Source: Tragulus kanchil
Taxonomy: Eukaryota; Chordata; Mammalia; Artiodactyla; Tragulidae
Assembly (NCBI GenBank): GCA_022376925.1
Contig: JAIOJX010000004.1
Span: forward strand, 123,157,123 to 123,221,122
DNA: 64,000 nucleotides
Direction of reading: 5' to 3'
A program made the position numbers and the translations under genes. Positions 23,593-35,588 of the stretch are shown piece after piece (within the stretch, counting starts at the first letter, position 1; each line of letters starts with the position of its first letter). Below the pieces are notes generated by a model, which ran no database searches, was not told where the DNA came from, and was given only the letters and a program-made list of their open reading frames with translations.

Positions 23593-23933
23593 TTTATTTA
23601 TTTATTTTTTAAAAGATTTACTTATGTATTTATTTTGGGCGGGGGTCGGGTTGGGGAGGGAGGGGAGCAGGCGGGCCACTTCTATTGGTCTTTCGTTTCT
23701 CTATGTTCATCTGTCTTTGTTCTTTGGCACCTGGGGGCCTCCCATTGCGGTGGCCTCTGTCGTTGCAGAGCACCGGCTCTGGGCGAATGCGCCCCAGAGC
23801 TGTGGCTCGGTAATTGGACACATCGGTCCAGCCGCTCCGTGGCATGTGGGATCTTCCCAGGCCAGGGCTCGAACTGGCGCCCCTTGCACTGCAAGGTGGT
23901 GTCCTTACCCACTGGACCACCAGGGGAAGCCCC
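23593..23933 (-). mobile_element. Young CHR-like SINE with G-rich block
   Basis: In reverse: tRNA head ('ggaccaccaggggaagcccc' on the plus strand), a B-box complement, a body with 'cggtggcctctgtcgttgca' and 'cgaatgcgccccagag', then 'cttctattggtctttc', a G-rich block on the plus strand (23639-23670) and a TTTA-rich tail. A perfect 14-base target-site duplication (tacagccagtttta) lies at 23579-23592 and 23934-23947. It sits directly next to the tail of the following CHR-2. Confidence 0.9.
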
Positions 23934-23968
23934 TACAGCCAGTTTTAGATGGGGATGGAAAGACTTTA

Positions 23969-24285
23969 TTTTTACTATGTGTTTTTCGGCTGTGCTGGGT
24001 CTTTGCCATTGTGTGGGCTTTTCTCCAGTTGTGGCCAGTGGGGGCTACTGTCTAGTTGTGTTGTGTGGGCTTCTCAATTCAGTGGTTTCTCTTGTTGGGG
24101 AGGGCAGGCTCTAGGGTGTATGGTCTTCAGTAGTTGCAGCTTGTGGGCTCTGGAGCACAGGCTCAGTTGTTGTGGTGCACAGGCTTAGTTGCTCTGAGGC
24201 ATGTGGAATCTTCCTGGATCAGGGATCAAACCTGCATCTGGATTGGTAGGCAGATTCTTTACCACTGAGCCACGAGGAAAGTCCA
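23969..24285 (-). mobile_element. CHR-2 type SINE, full length
   Basis: T-rich tail, 'ggctgtgctgggtctttgcc', repeated 'gttgtg..gtgggctt' motifs and a head near 'ttaccactgagccacgagg' follow CHR-2. Target-site duplication 9 of 10 bases (aaagacttta at 23959-23968, aaagatttta at 24286-24295). More diverged than its neighbour at 23593, so older. Confidence 0.85.
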
Positions 24286-24295
24286 AAAGATTTTA

Positions 24296-24756
24296 TGACT
24301 GAGCCTGGGTTTTTTTTTTTTAATTTAAATCTTTCCTTAGGGAAGGTTAGATGTGGCTGGAAGTCCCAGCCTCCAAACCCTCTGACCAGAACTGGCTACA
24401 TAAAGTATGAGGCCCTTTGCATTAAAAGATAAACCTCAAGACTAAACAGAGCATTGAACCAAGGACAGACTCTTCTGTGTGTGGAACCGTGTGCTTGAAC
24501 AAAGGTCACACTCATGAAGCTGGCCTGCCTTCCACTCCTGCATTCTTGCCCCGTTGCTTTTTACCTTTCTCTAGGGTCCCTGCTTTTTGTCTTGGATGTT
24601 TAGGGCAGGTAGCTGCATGCTGGAGATGTGGAGAGTAGAGGTGGAGAGAGGTGCAGCGTCCCTGGTGACTTTTCCCAAGCACTGCACAACCTCCTGGGAG
24701 GAATGCAGGCATCTTCTGGGTTGCCTCTCGGGCCTTGTGACAATCAGTCTTATAGT
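24296..24756. other. No recognised feature
   Basis: Single-copy-looking DNA with a T run near 24310. Overlapping short frames exist on both strands, none with a recognisable domain. Confidence 0.45.
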
Positions 24757-24860
24757 CACTGTTGTTGTTCAGTTGCTAAGTCATGCCTGTCTCTTGCTGA
24801 CCCTGTGAACTTCAGCACATTAGGCTTCCTTGTCCTCACTATCGCCCAGATTTTCCTCAG

Positions 24861-27068
24861 ACTCATGTCCAGTTAGTCAGTGATTCCATCCAATCATCTC
24901 ATCCTCTGAAGTCCCCTTCTCCTGCCCTCAGTCTTACCCAGCATCAGGGTCTTTTCCAATGAGTCCCCTCTTCACAGCAGGTGGCCAGAGTGTTGGCGCT
25001 TCAGCTTCAGTCCTTCCAGTGAACATTCAGGCTTGATTTCCTTTAGGGTTGACTGGTTTGATCTCCTTGCTCTCCAAGGGACTCTTGAGAGTCTTCTGCA
25101 GCGCTACAGTTTGAAAGCATTAATTTTTTCAGTACTCAGCCTTCTTTATGGTCCAACTCTAACATCTGTACATAACTACTGGGAAAACCATAGCTTTGAC
25201 TATACAAACCTTTGTCAGCCAAGTGATAACCTCTGCTTTTTAATATGCTGTCTAGGTTTGTCATAACTTTTCTTCCAAGTTGGAAATGCCTTTTAATTTT
25301 GTGGCTGCAGTCGCCATCTGCAGTGATTTTTGGAGTCCAAGAAAATAAAGTCTGTTACTGTTTTCACTTTTTCCCCATCTATTTGCCATGAAGTGATAGG
25401 ATCAGATACCATGATCTTAGTTTTTTTGTATGTTGAGTTTTAAACCAGCTTTTCACTCTCCTCTTTCACCTTTTGTCAAGAGGCTCTTTAGTTCCTCCTC
25501 ACTCTCTGCTGTTATAGTGGTATCATCTGCATATCTGAGGTTATTGATATTCTCCCGGCAATCTTGATTCCCGCTTGAGCTTCATCTGTCCTGGCATTTC
25601 TCATGATGTACTCTGCATAGAAGTTAAATAAGCAGGTGACAAAATACAGCCTTGATGTACTCCTTTCCCAATTTTTAACCAGTCCATTTTTCCATGTCTG
25701 GTTCTAACTGTTGCTTCTTGACCTGCAGACAGGTTTCTCAGGAGGCAGGTAAGGCAGTCTGGCATCCCCATCTCTTTCAGAATTTTCCACAGTTTGTTAA
25801 GATCTACACATTTAAAGGCTTAAGGTAGTAGTGAAGCAAAAATAGATGTTTTTTCTCGAATTGCCTTGCTTGTTCTATGATCCAGCAGTTGTTGTCAGTT
25901 TGATCTTTGGTTCCTCTGCCTTTTCTAAATTTGTATCTGGAAGTTCTTGTCCCATTCCCCAACTCATGTCCAGTTAGTCAGTGATTCCATCCAATCATCT
26001 CATCCTCTGAAGTCCCCTTCTCCTGCCCTCAGTCTTACCCAGCATCAGGGTCTTTTCCAATGAGTCCCCTCTTCACAGCAGGTGGCCAGAGTGTTGGCGC
26101 TTCAGCTTCAGTCCTTCCAGTGAACATTCAGGCTTGATTTCCTTTAGGGTTGACTGGTTTGATCTCCTTGCTCTCCAAGGGACTCTTGAGAGTCTTCTGC
26201 AGCGCTACAGTTTGAAAGCATTAATTTTTTCAGTACTCAGCCTTCTTTATGGTCCAACTCTAACATCTGTACATAACTACTGGGAAAACCATAGCTTTGA
26301 CTATACAAACCTTTGTCAGCCAAGTGATAACCTCTGCTTTTTAATATGCTGTCTAGGTTTGTCATAACTTTTCTTCCAAGTTGGAAATGCCTTTTAATTT
26401 TGTGGCTGCAGTCGCCATCTGCAGTGATTTTTGGAGTCCAAGAAAATAAAGTCTGTTACTGTTTTCACTTTTTCCCCATCTATTTGCCATGAAGTGATAG
26501 GATCAGATACCATGATCTTAGTTTTTTTGTATGTTGAGTTTTAAACCAGCTTTTTCACTCTCCTCTTTCACCTTTTGTCAAGAGGCTCTTTAGTTCCTCC
26601 TCACTCTCTGCTGTTATAGTGGTATCATCTGCATATCTGAGGTTATTGATATTCTCCCGGCAATCTTGATTCCCGCTTGAGCTTCATCTGTCCTGGCATT
26701 TCTCATGATGTACTCTGCATAGAAGTTAAATAAGCAGGTGACAAAATACAGCCTTGATGTACTCCTTTCCCAATTTTTAACCAGTCCATTTTTCCATGTC
26801 TGGTTCTAACTGTTGCTTCTTGACCTGCAGACAGGTTTCTCAGGAGGCAGGTAAGGCAGTCTGGCATCCCCATCTCTTTCAGAATTTTCCACAGTTTGTT
26901 AAGATCTACACATTTAAAGGCTTAAGGTAGTAGTGAAGCAAAAATAGATGTTTTTTCTCGAATTGCCTTGCTTGTTCTATGATCCAGCAGTTGTTGTCAG
27001 TTTGATCTTTGGTTCCTCTGCCTTTTCTAAATTCAGCTTGTACATCTGGAAGTTCTTGGTTCCCATTC
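24861..27068. repeat. Direct tandem duplication 8 (unit 1101 bp) inside BovB
   Basis: Copy A 24861-25957, four filler bases, copy B 25962-27068. Near the right end of copy A eight bases are missing and the text is garbled relative to copy B (25929-25957 against 27029-27068). Elsewhere the copies differ mainly by a single T in a T run. Confidence 0.94.
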
Positions 27069-27092
27069 TGTTGAAGCCTACCTCAGAGGATT

Positions 27093-27340
27093 ATTTTTAT
27101 GTATATATATTTTTAACTTTGTTTTTACAGAGTTTTGTGATTTACAGATACATATAATCCCAGATTAGGCATATGTATATCCCATTTCCCACCATCTCAT
27201 CCCTCTAGGCCATCATATAGCCCCTGTGTAAGATCCCTTTGTTTTACAGCACATTGACAGTGCTTCTCTCTTTTACATATGGTAGTATAGGGTTCCATGT
27301 TGCTCTTTCCATATCTCTCTCCCAATCTTGCTAGCATGTG
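27093..27340 (-). mobile_element. L1 3'-end insertion in BovB
   Basis: The plus strand starts with 'aactttgtttttacagagtt' and continues 'cagatacatataatcccag' and 'tttacatatggtagtatagg', the complement of a ruminant L1 3' untranslated region. BovB sequence resumes at about 27341 ('gctagcatgtgaaacaag'). Strongly 5'-truncated. Target-site duplications are not clear. Confidence 0.75.
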
Positions 27341-27890
27341 AAACAAGTGCAGTTGTATTGTACTTGGGATATTTTTTGGCATTGCTTTTCTTTAGGATTG
27401 GAATGAAAGCTGACCTTTTCCAGTCCTGTGACCACTGCTGAGTTTTCCAAATTTGCTGGCATATTAAGTGTAGCCCAGCTGGAATTCCATCACCTCCACT
27501 AGCTTTGTTCTTGGTGATGCTTCCTGAGGTCCACTTGACTTCACACTCCAGGATGTCTGGCTCTAGGTGAGTGATCACACCATTGTGACTATCCCGGCCA
27601 TTAAGGTCTTTTTTTGTACAGTCCTCTGTGTATTCTTGCCACTTCTTCTTAATCTTTCTGCTTTTGTTATGTCCTTACTATTTCTATCCTTTGTTGAGTC
27701 CATCTGTGCATGAAATGTTCCTTTGATATCTCCAGTATTCTTGAAAAAGAGATCTCTAGTCCTCCCCATTCAATTATTTTCCTCTAGTTCTTTGCATTGT
27801 TCAGTTAAGAAGGCTTTCTTATCTCTCCTTGCTATTCTCTGGCACTCTGCATTCAGTTGGGTATATCTTTCTGTTTCTCTTTTGCCTTAG

Positions 27891-28569
27891 TACAGCATAA
27901 ACAATACTTTAAAACATGCTCAGAAAATACTGTCAGCAAGTGATTCAGAAGGATACAGGCCACTTTAGTTATTCCAATTTTTTTTTTTTTTTTGTTTTAG
28001 AGCCAAGCCTCTTTCTGTGACCCTTTGTGTTAGATTTGATGGAGTCAGGGAGGGTCAGCACACAAGTAAGTGTTAAGACCACCAAGGCAGTTTACTGAAA
28101 ATAAAACTCACATGGGCCATCAATCTCCCAGCCAAAGTTAAATTCAATTTTGATTATGGTTTGGTTCTAGATTGTGATAAGAATTAGAAATGCCTATCCT
28201 GAAACCCTGCAACAGGCTAGAGCCTCAGACAAATTTGTGATGAGCTTTGAATATCAGACTAAGGAACATAAAGGTTACTTTGGTTAAGACAGGTGACTGC
28301 CAAACGATTGGCATGATCAGACCTTTGTTCTAGAAAGACATTTCTGAGGCCAAAGTTTATGGAAGAAGTTGAAGCTGGGAAGTTGGACAATAAAACTCTG
28401 AACTCTTAAAGACAAGGGATATGGATAAGTTGAATATTATTCATTTTTCACTTGAAGTAGAGTCGATTTATAATATTATACAACTTTGACTCAAATTCTT
28501 ACATATTATGCTCCATTTAAAGTTATTATAAAATATAGGCTATATTCACTGTGCTATAAAGTAATTCTT
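27891..28569. other. Single-copy DNA with an L2-like remnant
   Basis: AT-rich. About 28230-28400 recalls an L2-type remnant ('ggcatgatcagacctttg', 'tagaaagacatttctgagg'). A T run sits near 27980. No gene seen. Confidence 0.45.
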
Positions 28570-29458
28570 TTTTTATAATTTATTTTTATTTTACTTTTAC
28601 AGAGTTTTGTTGTATACTGCTATACATAAACCTGAATCAGTCATAGGTATACCGTTGACCCCTCCCACCTGAACCTCCCTGCCACCTCCCTCCCCCGTCC
28701 CACCCCTCCAGGTTGTTGCATGGCCCCCATGTAGTTCCCCTTAGTCTTACAGCATATTCACCTTGGTTGTCTCTTTTACATATGGTAATGTAAGTTTCCA
28801 TGTTACTCTTGCCGCATATCTCACCCATTCCTCTCTCACCCCAAAGTCCATAAGTTGTTCTCTATGTCTGTTTCTCCATTGCTGCTCTGCATATACATTC
28901 ATCAGTGCCGTTATTCTAGATTCCATATATATGTTAGTATACTATATTTGTATTTCTCTTTCTGACTGACTTCACTTTGTATAATAGGTTCTAGATTCAT
29001 CCACCTCATTAGGACTGATTCATATGCATTTATTTTTGTGTCTGGGAAATATTCCATTGTATATATGTGCCACAGTTTCTTTATCCATTCATTTATCAAT
29101 GGACTTCTAGGTTGTTTCCATGTTCTAGCTATTGTAAAAAGTGCTGTTAATGAACATCGGGATACAGGTGTCTCTTTCAATTTTTATTTCCTCAGGGTAG
29201 ATGCCTAATAGGGGAATTTCTGGGTCATATGGTGGTTCTATTCCTAGTTTCTTAAGGAATCTCCATACTGTCTTCCACAGTGGCTGTATCAACTTACATT
29301 CCCACCAACAGTGCAGGAGGGTTACCTTTTCTCTGCACCCTCTCCAGCATTTATTGTCTGTAGATTTTTTGATGATGGCCATTCTGGCTGGTGTGAGGTG
29401 ATATCTCATTGTAGTTTTTTGTTGTTGTTGTTACAAGTTATATAGGGATTTTAATGTC

Positions 29459-29885
29459 TTTTTTTTTTAGAAAGCAAAATTAACACAATGTAAGTAAGTG
29501 TCTCACTAATAAAGTTAACAAGCTGAAGTAACTGTTACATAAGTTAACCCATTTATTACAGGCTAGCAACATTATTGAATGGTGGTGCTTCTACTGGTCC
29601 TTCAGTTCCTTCCGTCTTCTGACGGCAGGCTTTACTGTGGCAGGAGAAGTGGTGTTGTAGGTCCAGGCACCACCGCTTTAATTCAGGAACCACAGTGCCA
29701 AATGCCCACAGCTCCCCTCTTCATCTTTGTCTTGCTGCAGAAGGAGCAGGTGTACTTGGCAGGCTGGCTGACTTCAATTTTCTTCACCATTTTCCTGAGG
29801 GAGGCACCATAGCACGTCCCATATTTGCCCATGATTCCAACCTTCTTGGTATGTTTTGCCATGTTACCACAACAGAGGTCCAGAC
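29459..29885 (-). pseudogene. RPL37A: RPL37A processed pseudogene
   Basis: Read on the minus strand, a methionine codon at 29862-29860 opens [15 protein letters not shown], then [12 protein letters not shown] and [20 protein letters not shown]. This is ribosomal protein eL37A, a zinc-binding protein of the large subunit. A net 7-base deletion after the GS of the second zinc-ligand pair shifts the frame and gives an early stop; the correct frame resumes for WTYNTTS and KELKDQ with a stop at 29591. There are no introns, and an A tail (T run at 29459-29468) follows a 3' untranslated region. Hence a retrocopy, dead, inside an L1. Confidence 0.93.
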
Positions 29886-30356
29886 TGAGTCATTTTTTGG
29901 CCATGTGTATGTCCTCTTTGGAGAGATGTCTATAGAGGTCTTTTTCCCACTTTTTGATTGGATTGTTTTTTCAGTGTTGAGTTGTCTCAGATGCTTGTAT
30001 ATTTTGGAAATTATTTCTTTGTTTCATCTGCTATTATTTTCTCCCACTCTGTGGGTTGTCCACCTTGTAGTTTCTTTTGCTGTACAAAAGCTTTTAAGTT
30101 TCATTAGGCCCCACTTGTTTATTTTTATTTCCATTACTCTAGAGGGTGGGTCATGGAAGATCTTGCTTTGATTTATGTCATCGAGTGTTCTGCCTATGTT
30201 TTTCTCTAAGAGTTTTTTGGTTTGTGGTCTTACAGTTAAGTCTTTAATCCATTTTGAGTTTATCTTTGTGTATGGTGTTAGCAAGTGTTCCAACTTCATT
30301 CTTTTACCTGTAGCTGTCCAGTTTTCAAAGCACCATTTGTTGAAGAGGCTGTCTTT

Positions 30357-30684
30357 TTTTTTTTAAGATTTATTTTTTATTTATTTATCTTTGGGGGGTG
30401 GGGTGGGGAGGGAGGGGGACGGGCGGGCCACTTCTATTGGTCTTTCATTTCTCTATTTTCATCCGTCTTTGTTCTTTGGCTCCTGTGGGCCTCCCATCGC
30501 GGTGGCCTCTGTCGTCGCAGAGCACTGGCTCTGGGCGCATGTGCTCCAGAGCTCCAGCTCGGTGATTGGACACATCAGTCCAGCCGCTCCGCGGCATGTG
30601 GGATCTTCCCAGGCCAGGGATCGAACCGGCACCCTTTGCACTGCAAGGCAGTGTCCTTATCCACTGGACCACCAGGGGCAGCCC
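30357..30684 (-). mobile_element. Young CHR-like SINE with G-rich block
   Basis: Head at the right ('ggaccaccaggggcagccc'), B-box complement 'gggatcgaacc', body with 'catcgcggtggcctctgtcg' and 'gctctgggcgcatgtgctcc', 'cttctattggtctttcattt', a G-rich plus-strand block at 30391-30425, and an A/T-rich tail. A perfect 15-base target-site duplication (gaagaggctgtcttt) at 30342-30356 and 30685-30699 proves a clean insertion into the L1. Confidence 0.95.
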
Positions 30685-31236
30685 GAAGAGGCTGTCTTTG
30701 CCCCATTGTATATTCTTGCCTCCTTTGTCGAAGATAAAGTACCCATAGGTGTGTGGATTTATCTCTGGGCCCTCCATCTTGTTCCATTGGTCTATTTCTG
30801 TTTTTTTTTGTGCCAGTACCATACTGTCTTGATGACTGTTGCTTTGTAGTATAGTCTGAAGTTAGGAAGGCTAATCCCTCTAGCTCCATTCTTCTTTCTT
30901 AGGATTGCTTTGGCTGTCTGGGGTCTTTTGTCTTTCCATGTGAATTGTGCTATTTTTTGGTCTAGTTCTCTGAAAAATGCCATTGGTAATTTGATAGGGA
31001 CAGCATTGACTCTTGATGATATTTGGTAGCATGGTCATTTTCACAATATTGATTCTTCCAACCCAGTAACATGCAATCTCTCCATCAGTTTATGTCATCT
31101 TTGATTTCTTTCATTAGTGTCTTACAGTTTTCTGTGTAATTTTTTTTTTTGTCTCTTTAGGTAGGTTTATTTCTAGATACTTTATTCTTTTTGTTGCAGT
31201 GATGAATGGGATTGTTTCCTTGATTTCTCTTTCTGA

Positions 31237-33438
31237 TTTTTCATTGCTTGTATATGGGAATGTGAGTGATTTCTGTGTATTGATTTCACATCTTGTGACT
31301 TTGCTAAATTCTCCGAGTAGGCTCTAGTAATTTTCTGATAGTGTCTTTAGGGTTTTCTACGTATAGTGTCATGTCACCTGCTAACAGTGAGAGTGTACTT
31401 CTTTTTCAATCTTGATTCCTTTTGTTTCTTTTTTTTCTCTGATCACTATACTAGGACTTCCAAGACTATATTGAGTAATAGTGGTGAGAATAGGCACCCC
31501 TGTCTTGTTCCTAATCTTAGCAGTAACACTTTCAGCTTTTCACCATTGAGAATAATGTTTGTCTTTCTCTGACTTATTTCATTGAGCATAACAACCTCCA
31601 GTTCTAGCCATGTTGCAAGTGGCTAAACTGTCTTTTTTATGACTGAATAATTTCTGTTGTGTATATATACATCACATCTTTATTCATTTATTAATGGACA
31701 CTGATGTTGCTTCCGTGTCTTGGCTACAGTAAATCTGCTATGAACATTGGGGTGTATGTGTCTTTTTTACATTGATGTTTTTATCTTCTTCAGATATATA
31801 CCCAGGGGTGTAATTGCTGGATCATCTGGTATTCCTATTTTTAGCTTTTTTTTTTTTTTGAGGAAACTGCATACTGTTTGTTATAGTGGCTGTTCAAATT
31901 TACCTTTCCAACAACAGTGTAGGAGTGTTCCTTTTTGTAGAAACTGAATTTTGATGATGGAATTTGATGGAATGGGTATCTGGAAGTCAGAGTGGACATG
32001 TGGGGCTTAGATGTTCTGTAACTTAGATTAACATAGATGCTGATGTCATTATTTGATATAGGGAGCATCAGAAATTAGCCATTAAAATTCCTCCTGAGGG
32101 CTGAGTTTGGGGGGCCATCCACTCTGCAGAATAAGACAGTAATAAGATACTTTTCGGGCTTTCACCATTTCCTGTCACATCTTTAGAGATCTAGTCCATT
32201 ATAACTTTTGAAATTATCAAGCAAAATTAAAAAGTTTATTAGAAAATAGTCTTAAATAAAGCTAAAATAACTACCAATAAGAGGACTAGAATATAGCTGA
32301 GACAGGTGTCTTCCAAAGAGTTCCAGTAAAAGCTGTGATAATGTTTTCATTGCTTGTTATATGGGAATGTGAGTGATTTCTTGTAAAAGTGACTTTGCTA
32401 AATTCTCCGAGTAGGCTCTAGTAATTTTCTGATAGTGTCTTTAGGGTTTTCTACGTATAGTGTCATGTCACCTGCTAACAGTGAGAGTGTACTTCTTTTT
32501 CAATCTTGATTCCTTTTGTTTCTTTTTTTTCTCTGATCACTATACTAGGACTTCCAAGACTATATTGAGTAATAGTGGTGAGAATAGGCACCCCTGTCTT
32601 GTTCCTAATCTTAGCAGTAACACTTTCAGCTTTTCACCATTGAGAATAATGTTTGTCTTTCTCTGACTTATTTCATTGAGCATAACAACCTCCAGTTCTA
32701 GCCATGTTGCAAGTGGCTAAACTGTCTTTTTTATGACTGAATAATTTCTGTTGTGTATATATACATCACATCTTTATTCATTTATTAATGGACACTGATG
32801 TTGCTTCCGTGTCTTGGCTACAGTAAATCTGCTATGAACATTGGGGTGTATGTGTCTTTTTTACATTGATGTTTTTATCTTCTTCAGATATATACCCAGG
32901 GGTGTAATTGCTGGATCATCTGGTATTCCTATTTTTAGCTTTTTTTTTTTTTTGAGGAAACTGCATACTGTTTGTTATAGTGGCTGTTCAAATTTACCTT
33001 TCCAACAACAGTGTAGGAGTGTTCCTTTTTGTAGAAACTGAATTTTGATGATGGAATTTGATGGAATGGGTATCTGGAAGTCAGAGTGGACATGTGGGGC
33101 TTAGATGTTCTGTAACTTAGATTAACATAGATGCTGATGTCATTATTTGATATAGGGAGCATCAGAAATTAGCCATTAAAATTCCTCCTGAGGGCTGAGT
33201 TTGGGGGGCCATCCACTCTGCAGAATAAGACAGTAATAAGATACTTTTCGGGCTTTCACCATTTCCTGTCACATCTTTAGAGATCTAGTCCATTATAACT
33301 TTTGAAATTATCAAGCAAAATTAAAAAGTTTATTAGAAAATAGTCTTAAATAAAGCTAAAATAACTACCAATAAGAGGACTAGAATATAGCTGAGACAGG
33401 TGTCTTCCAAAGAGTTCCAGTAAAAGCTGTGATAATGT
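31237..33438. repeat. Direct tandem duplication 9 (unit about 1.10 kb)
   Basis: Copy A 31237-32343 and copy B 32344-33438; the offset falls from 1107 to 1094. The first 50 bases of copy B are garbled with a net 13-base loss against copy A (32358-32390 against 31251-31296), after which the copies match closely. Confidence 0.94.
31556..31940 (-). mobile_element. Older L1 3' fragment
   Basis: From 'gtctttctctgacttatttc' through 'ggctacagtaaatctgctatg' to 'ccaacaacagtgtaggag' this is the complement of an older L1 3' region, joined abruptly to ORF2 sequence of the preceding L1. A T run sits near 31848. Copy at 32650-33034 through duplication 9. Confidence 0.8.
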
Positions 33439-35588
33439 GAGGCATTACACTATGGATAATACCATTACACTCTGTAGAGAACTCAATCAGAATTACTAAC
33501 TTCCTCAATGTTGGGTAAAAAGTTTACATTCTCCTGTAATCATGTACTCTTCGGTGGCAAAGAGATTTTCTTTACAGAGGCTTTGGGGACTCTGTAATTG
33601 CACAAGTTTAGAATACAAAGCTATGTAGTAACAAGTTTTTTTCCCAAGTTTGAATTGAGAGGCAAATTATCAGGATTTGATACTTCCAGAAACATAAAAG
33701 ATCCTTAGGGATGGTGGAGATGTTTTTCCTCCTCATTCATCTTCCTGAGGGAGCTGCCTGAGCCTGTAATTCTGAATCCACACACTGACTAAACCCAACT
33801 TCGCTGATACAGTTTTAAAATTCTAAATTCTTAAAACAAAGGTTAAAAACTTCAAAAATGAAAACTTTTGATTACTATGGCCTGAAAACTCAAATCTTAT
33901 GAGGAGCTTGTAATTTATTTTTCAAGTGTCTGTGGTTTTAGAAGGAATGTACTTTAATTTCTGATAAGTCTGTGAGAAATTTATTTGTGCATTTTTTAAA
34001 AATGTATAAGGATGTTTTTATGTCTCAATGACTGAAAACCTTATTAGAATTAATATCTGGAAATCAAAGGTATATACTACAATGCAGGGGACAGACATAT
34101 ACCTGAAATCCTGGATAATTATAGGATTCTTTGCCTTGAAAAATGTTACCAGAATATGTGTAGCTGTATTATATATGTATAACCCTGTTGTACAGTCACC
34201 TGGCATTAACATGCTATCTCAATCCTCCTGATTTCTTTAACTCTCTCTTTTCCAGTCTCTGGATGACCCAGTTACTATTGCTGCAAAACAAACTTTCCCC
34301 AGACTTAGTAATGCTCACAGCAACCTTTTTAAAAAAGTATCGTTCACCTAATCAGTAGATCAGAAATTTGGACAAGGCTTGGCTGCACAATTCTTTTGCT
34401 TCTTGTATCTTCAATTGAAGGCATTCCTTGGGTGGGCTGGTGTGCAGGGCAAAAGATGGTGTCCTTGCTATTCTGGGTAACGATAAGAGGCTAGAATATA
34501 GCAGACAGGTGTCTTCCAAAGAGTTCCAGTAAAAGCTGTGATAATGTGATGCATTACACTATGGATAATACCATTACACTCTGTAGAGAACTCAATCAGA
34601 ATTACTAACTTCCTCAATGTTGGGTAAAAAGTTTACATTCTCCTGTAATCATGTACTCTTCGGTGGCAAAGAGATTTTCTTTACAGAGGCTTTGGGGACT
34701 CTGTAATTGCACAAGTTTAGAATACAAAGCTATGTAGTAACAAGTTTTTTTCCCAAGTTTGAATTGAGAGGCAAATTATCAGGATTTGATACTTCCAGAA
34801 ACATAAAAGATCCTTAGGGATGGTGGAGATGTTTTTCCCTCCTCATTCATCTTCCTGAGGGAGCTGCCTGAGCCTGTAATTCTGAATCCACACACTGACT
34901 AAACCCAACTTCGCTGATACAGTTTTAAAATTCTAAATTCTTAAAACAAAGGTTAAAAACTTCAAAAATGAAAACTTTTGATTACTATGGCCTGAAAACT
35001 CAAATCTTATGAGGAGCTTGTAATTTATTTTTCAAGTGTCTGTGGTTTTAGAAGGAATGTACTTTAATTTCTGATAAGTCTGTGAGAAATTTATTTGTGC
35101 ATTTTTTAAAAATGTATAAGGATGTTTTTATGTCTCAATGACTGAAAACCTTATTAGAATTAATATCTGGAAATCAAAGGTATATACTACAATGCAGGGG
35201 ACAGACATATACCTGAAATCCTGGATAATTATAGGATTCTTTGCCTTGAAAAATGTTACCAGAATATGTGTAGCTGTATTATATATGTATAACCCTGTTG
35301 TACAGTCACCTGGCATTAACATGCTATCTCAATCCTCCTGATTTCTTTAACTCTCTCTTTTCCAGTCTCTGGATGACCCAGTTACTATTGCTGCAAAACA
35401 AACTTTCCCCAGACTTAGTAATGCTCACAGCAACCTTTTTAAAAAAGTATCGTTCACCTAATCAGTAGATCAGAAATTTGGACAAGGCTTGGCTGCACAA
35501 TTCTTTTGCTTCTTGTATCTTCAATTGAAGGCATTCCTTGGGTGGGCTGGTGTGCAGGGCAAAAGATGGTGTCCTTGCTATTCTGGGT
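33371..35588. repeat. Direct tandem duplication 10 (unit 1110-1112 bp)
   Basis: Copy A 33371-34478, filler 'aacg', copy B 34483-35588. Small indels sit in the first 35 bases of copy B (missing 'a' and 'tg') and one extra C near 34838. Copy A starts inside copy B of duplication 9, and its content is otherwise single-copy DNA with no gene recognised. Opposed short frames at 34018-34231 mirror each other and look incidental. Confidence 0.95.

Larger units (their letters stand above)
24757..27890 (-). mobile_element. BovB (RTE) LINE, 5'-truncated and interrupted
   Basis: The plus strand reads the complement of BovB from its 3' end ('ttgttcagttgctaagtca') into the reverse transcriptase region. 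The minus frame at 27341-27578 contains recognisable RTE-type reverse transcriptase motifs: KASGGDGIP, then ICQQIWKTQQW and DWKRSAFIPILKK. Stops and frameshifts elsewhere show that it is dead. An L1 3' piece splits it at about 27093-27340. Duplication 8 inflates it by 1.1 kb, so the real element is about 2 kb. BovB supports ruminant origin. Confidence 0.92.
28570..31555 (-). mobile_element. L1 LINE, 3' end and ORF2 3' half, interrupted
   Basis: The complement of a ruminant L1 3' untranslated region (28600-28950) is followed by ORF2 sequence read on the minus strand. Recognisable protein pieces include 'SYGKSNMETYITICKR'-like 3' text, [18 protein letters not shown] and ARTWKQPRSPLINEWIKKLW. 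It is broken by the RPL37A pseudogene and a SINE, and duplication 9 copies its left-most ORF2 part. The reverse transcriptase motif near 31368-31380 reads AGDM instead of ADDM, so the catalytic pair is lost. Confidence 0.85.

Noticed and set aside
23386..24114. 242-codon plus-strand frame
   Set aside because: It runs through an LTR end and two SINEs read antisense; the SINE-derived peptide text recurs in other SINE copies. It is a repeat artefact.
25033..26367. 77-codon plus-strand frame repeated at 25033 and 26134
   Set aside because: It is antisense to the BovB LINE and duplicated by the 1101-bp unit.
30285..30849. Pair of about 150-codon plus-strand frames
   Set aside because: They cross a minus-strand SINE inserted in a minus-strand L1 and are antisense to both.
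34018..34231. Opposed overlapping frames on both strands, conserved in two copies
   Set aside because: Apparent conservation is due to duplication 10. Low-complexity AT-rich DNA readily gives such mirror frames.
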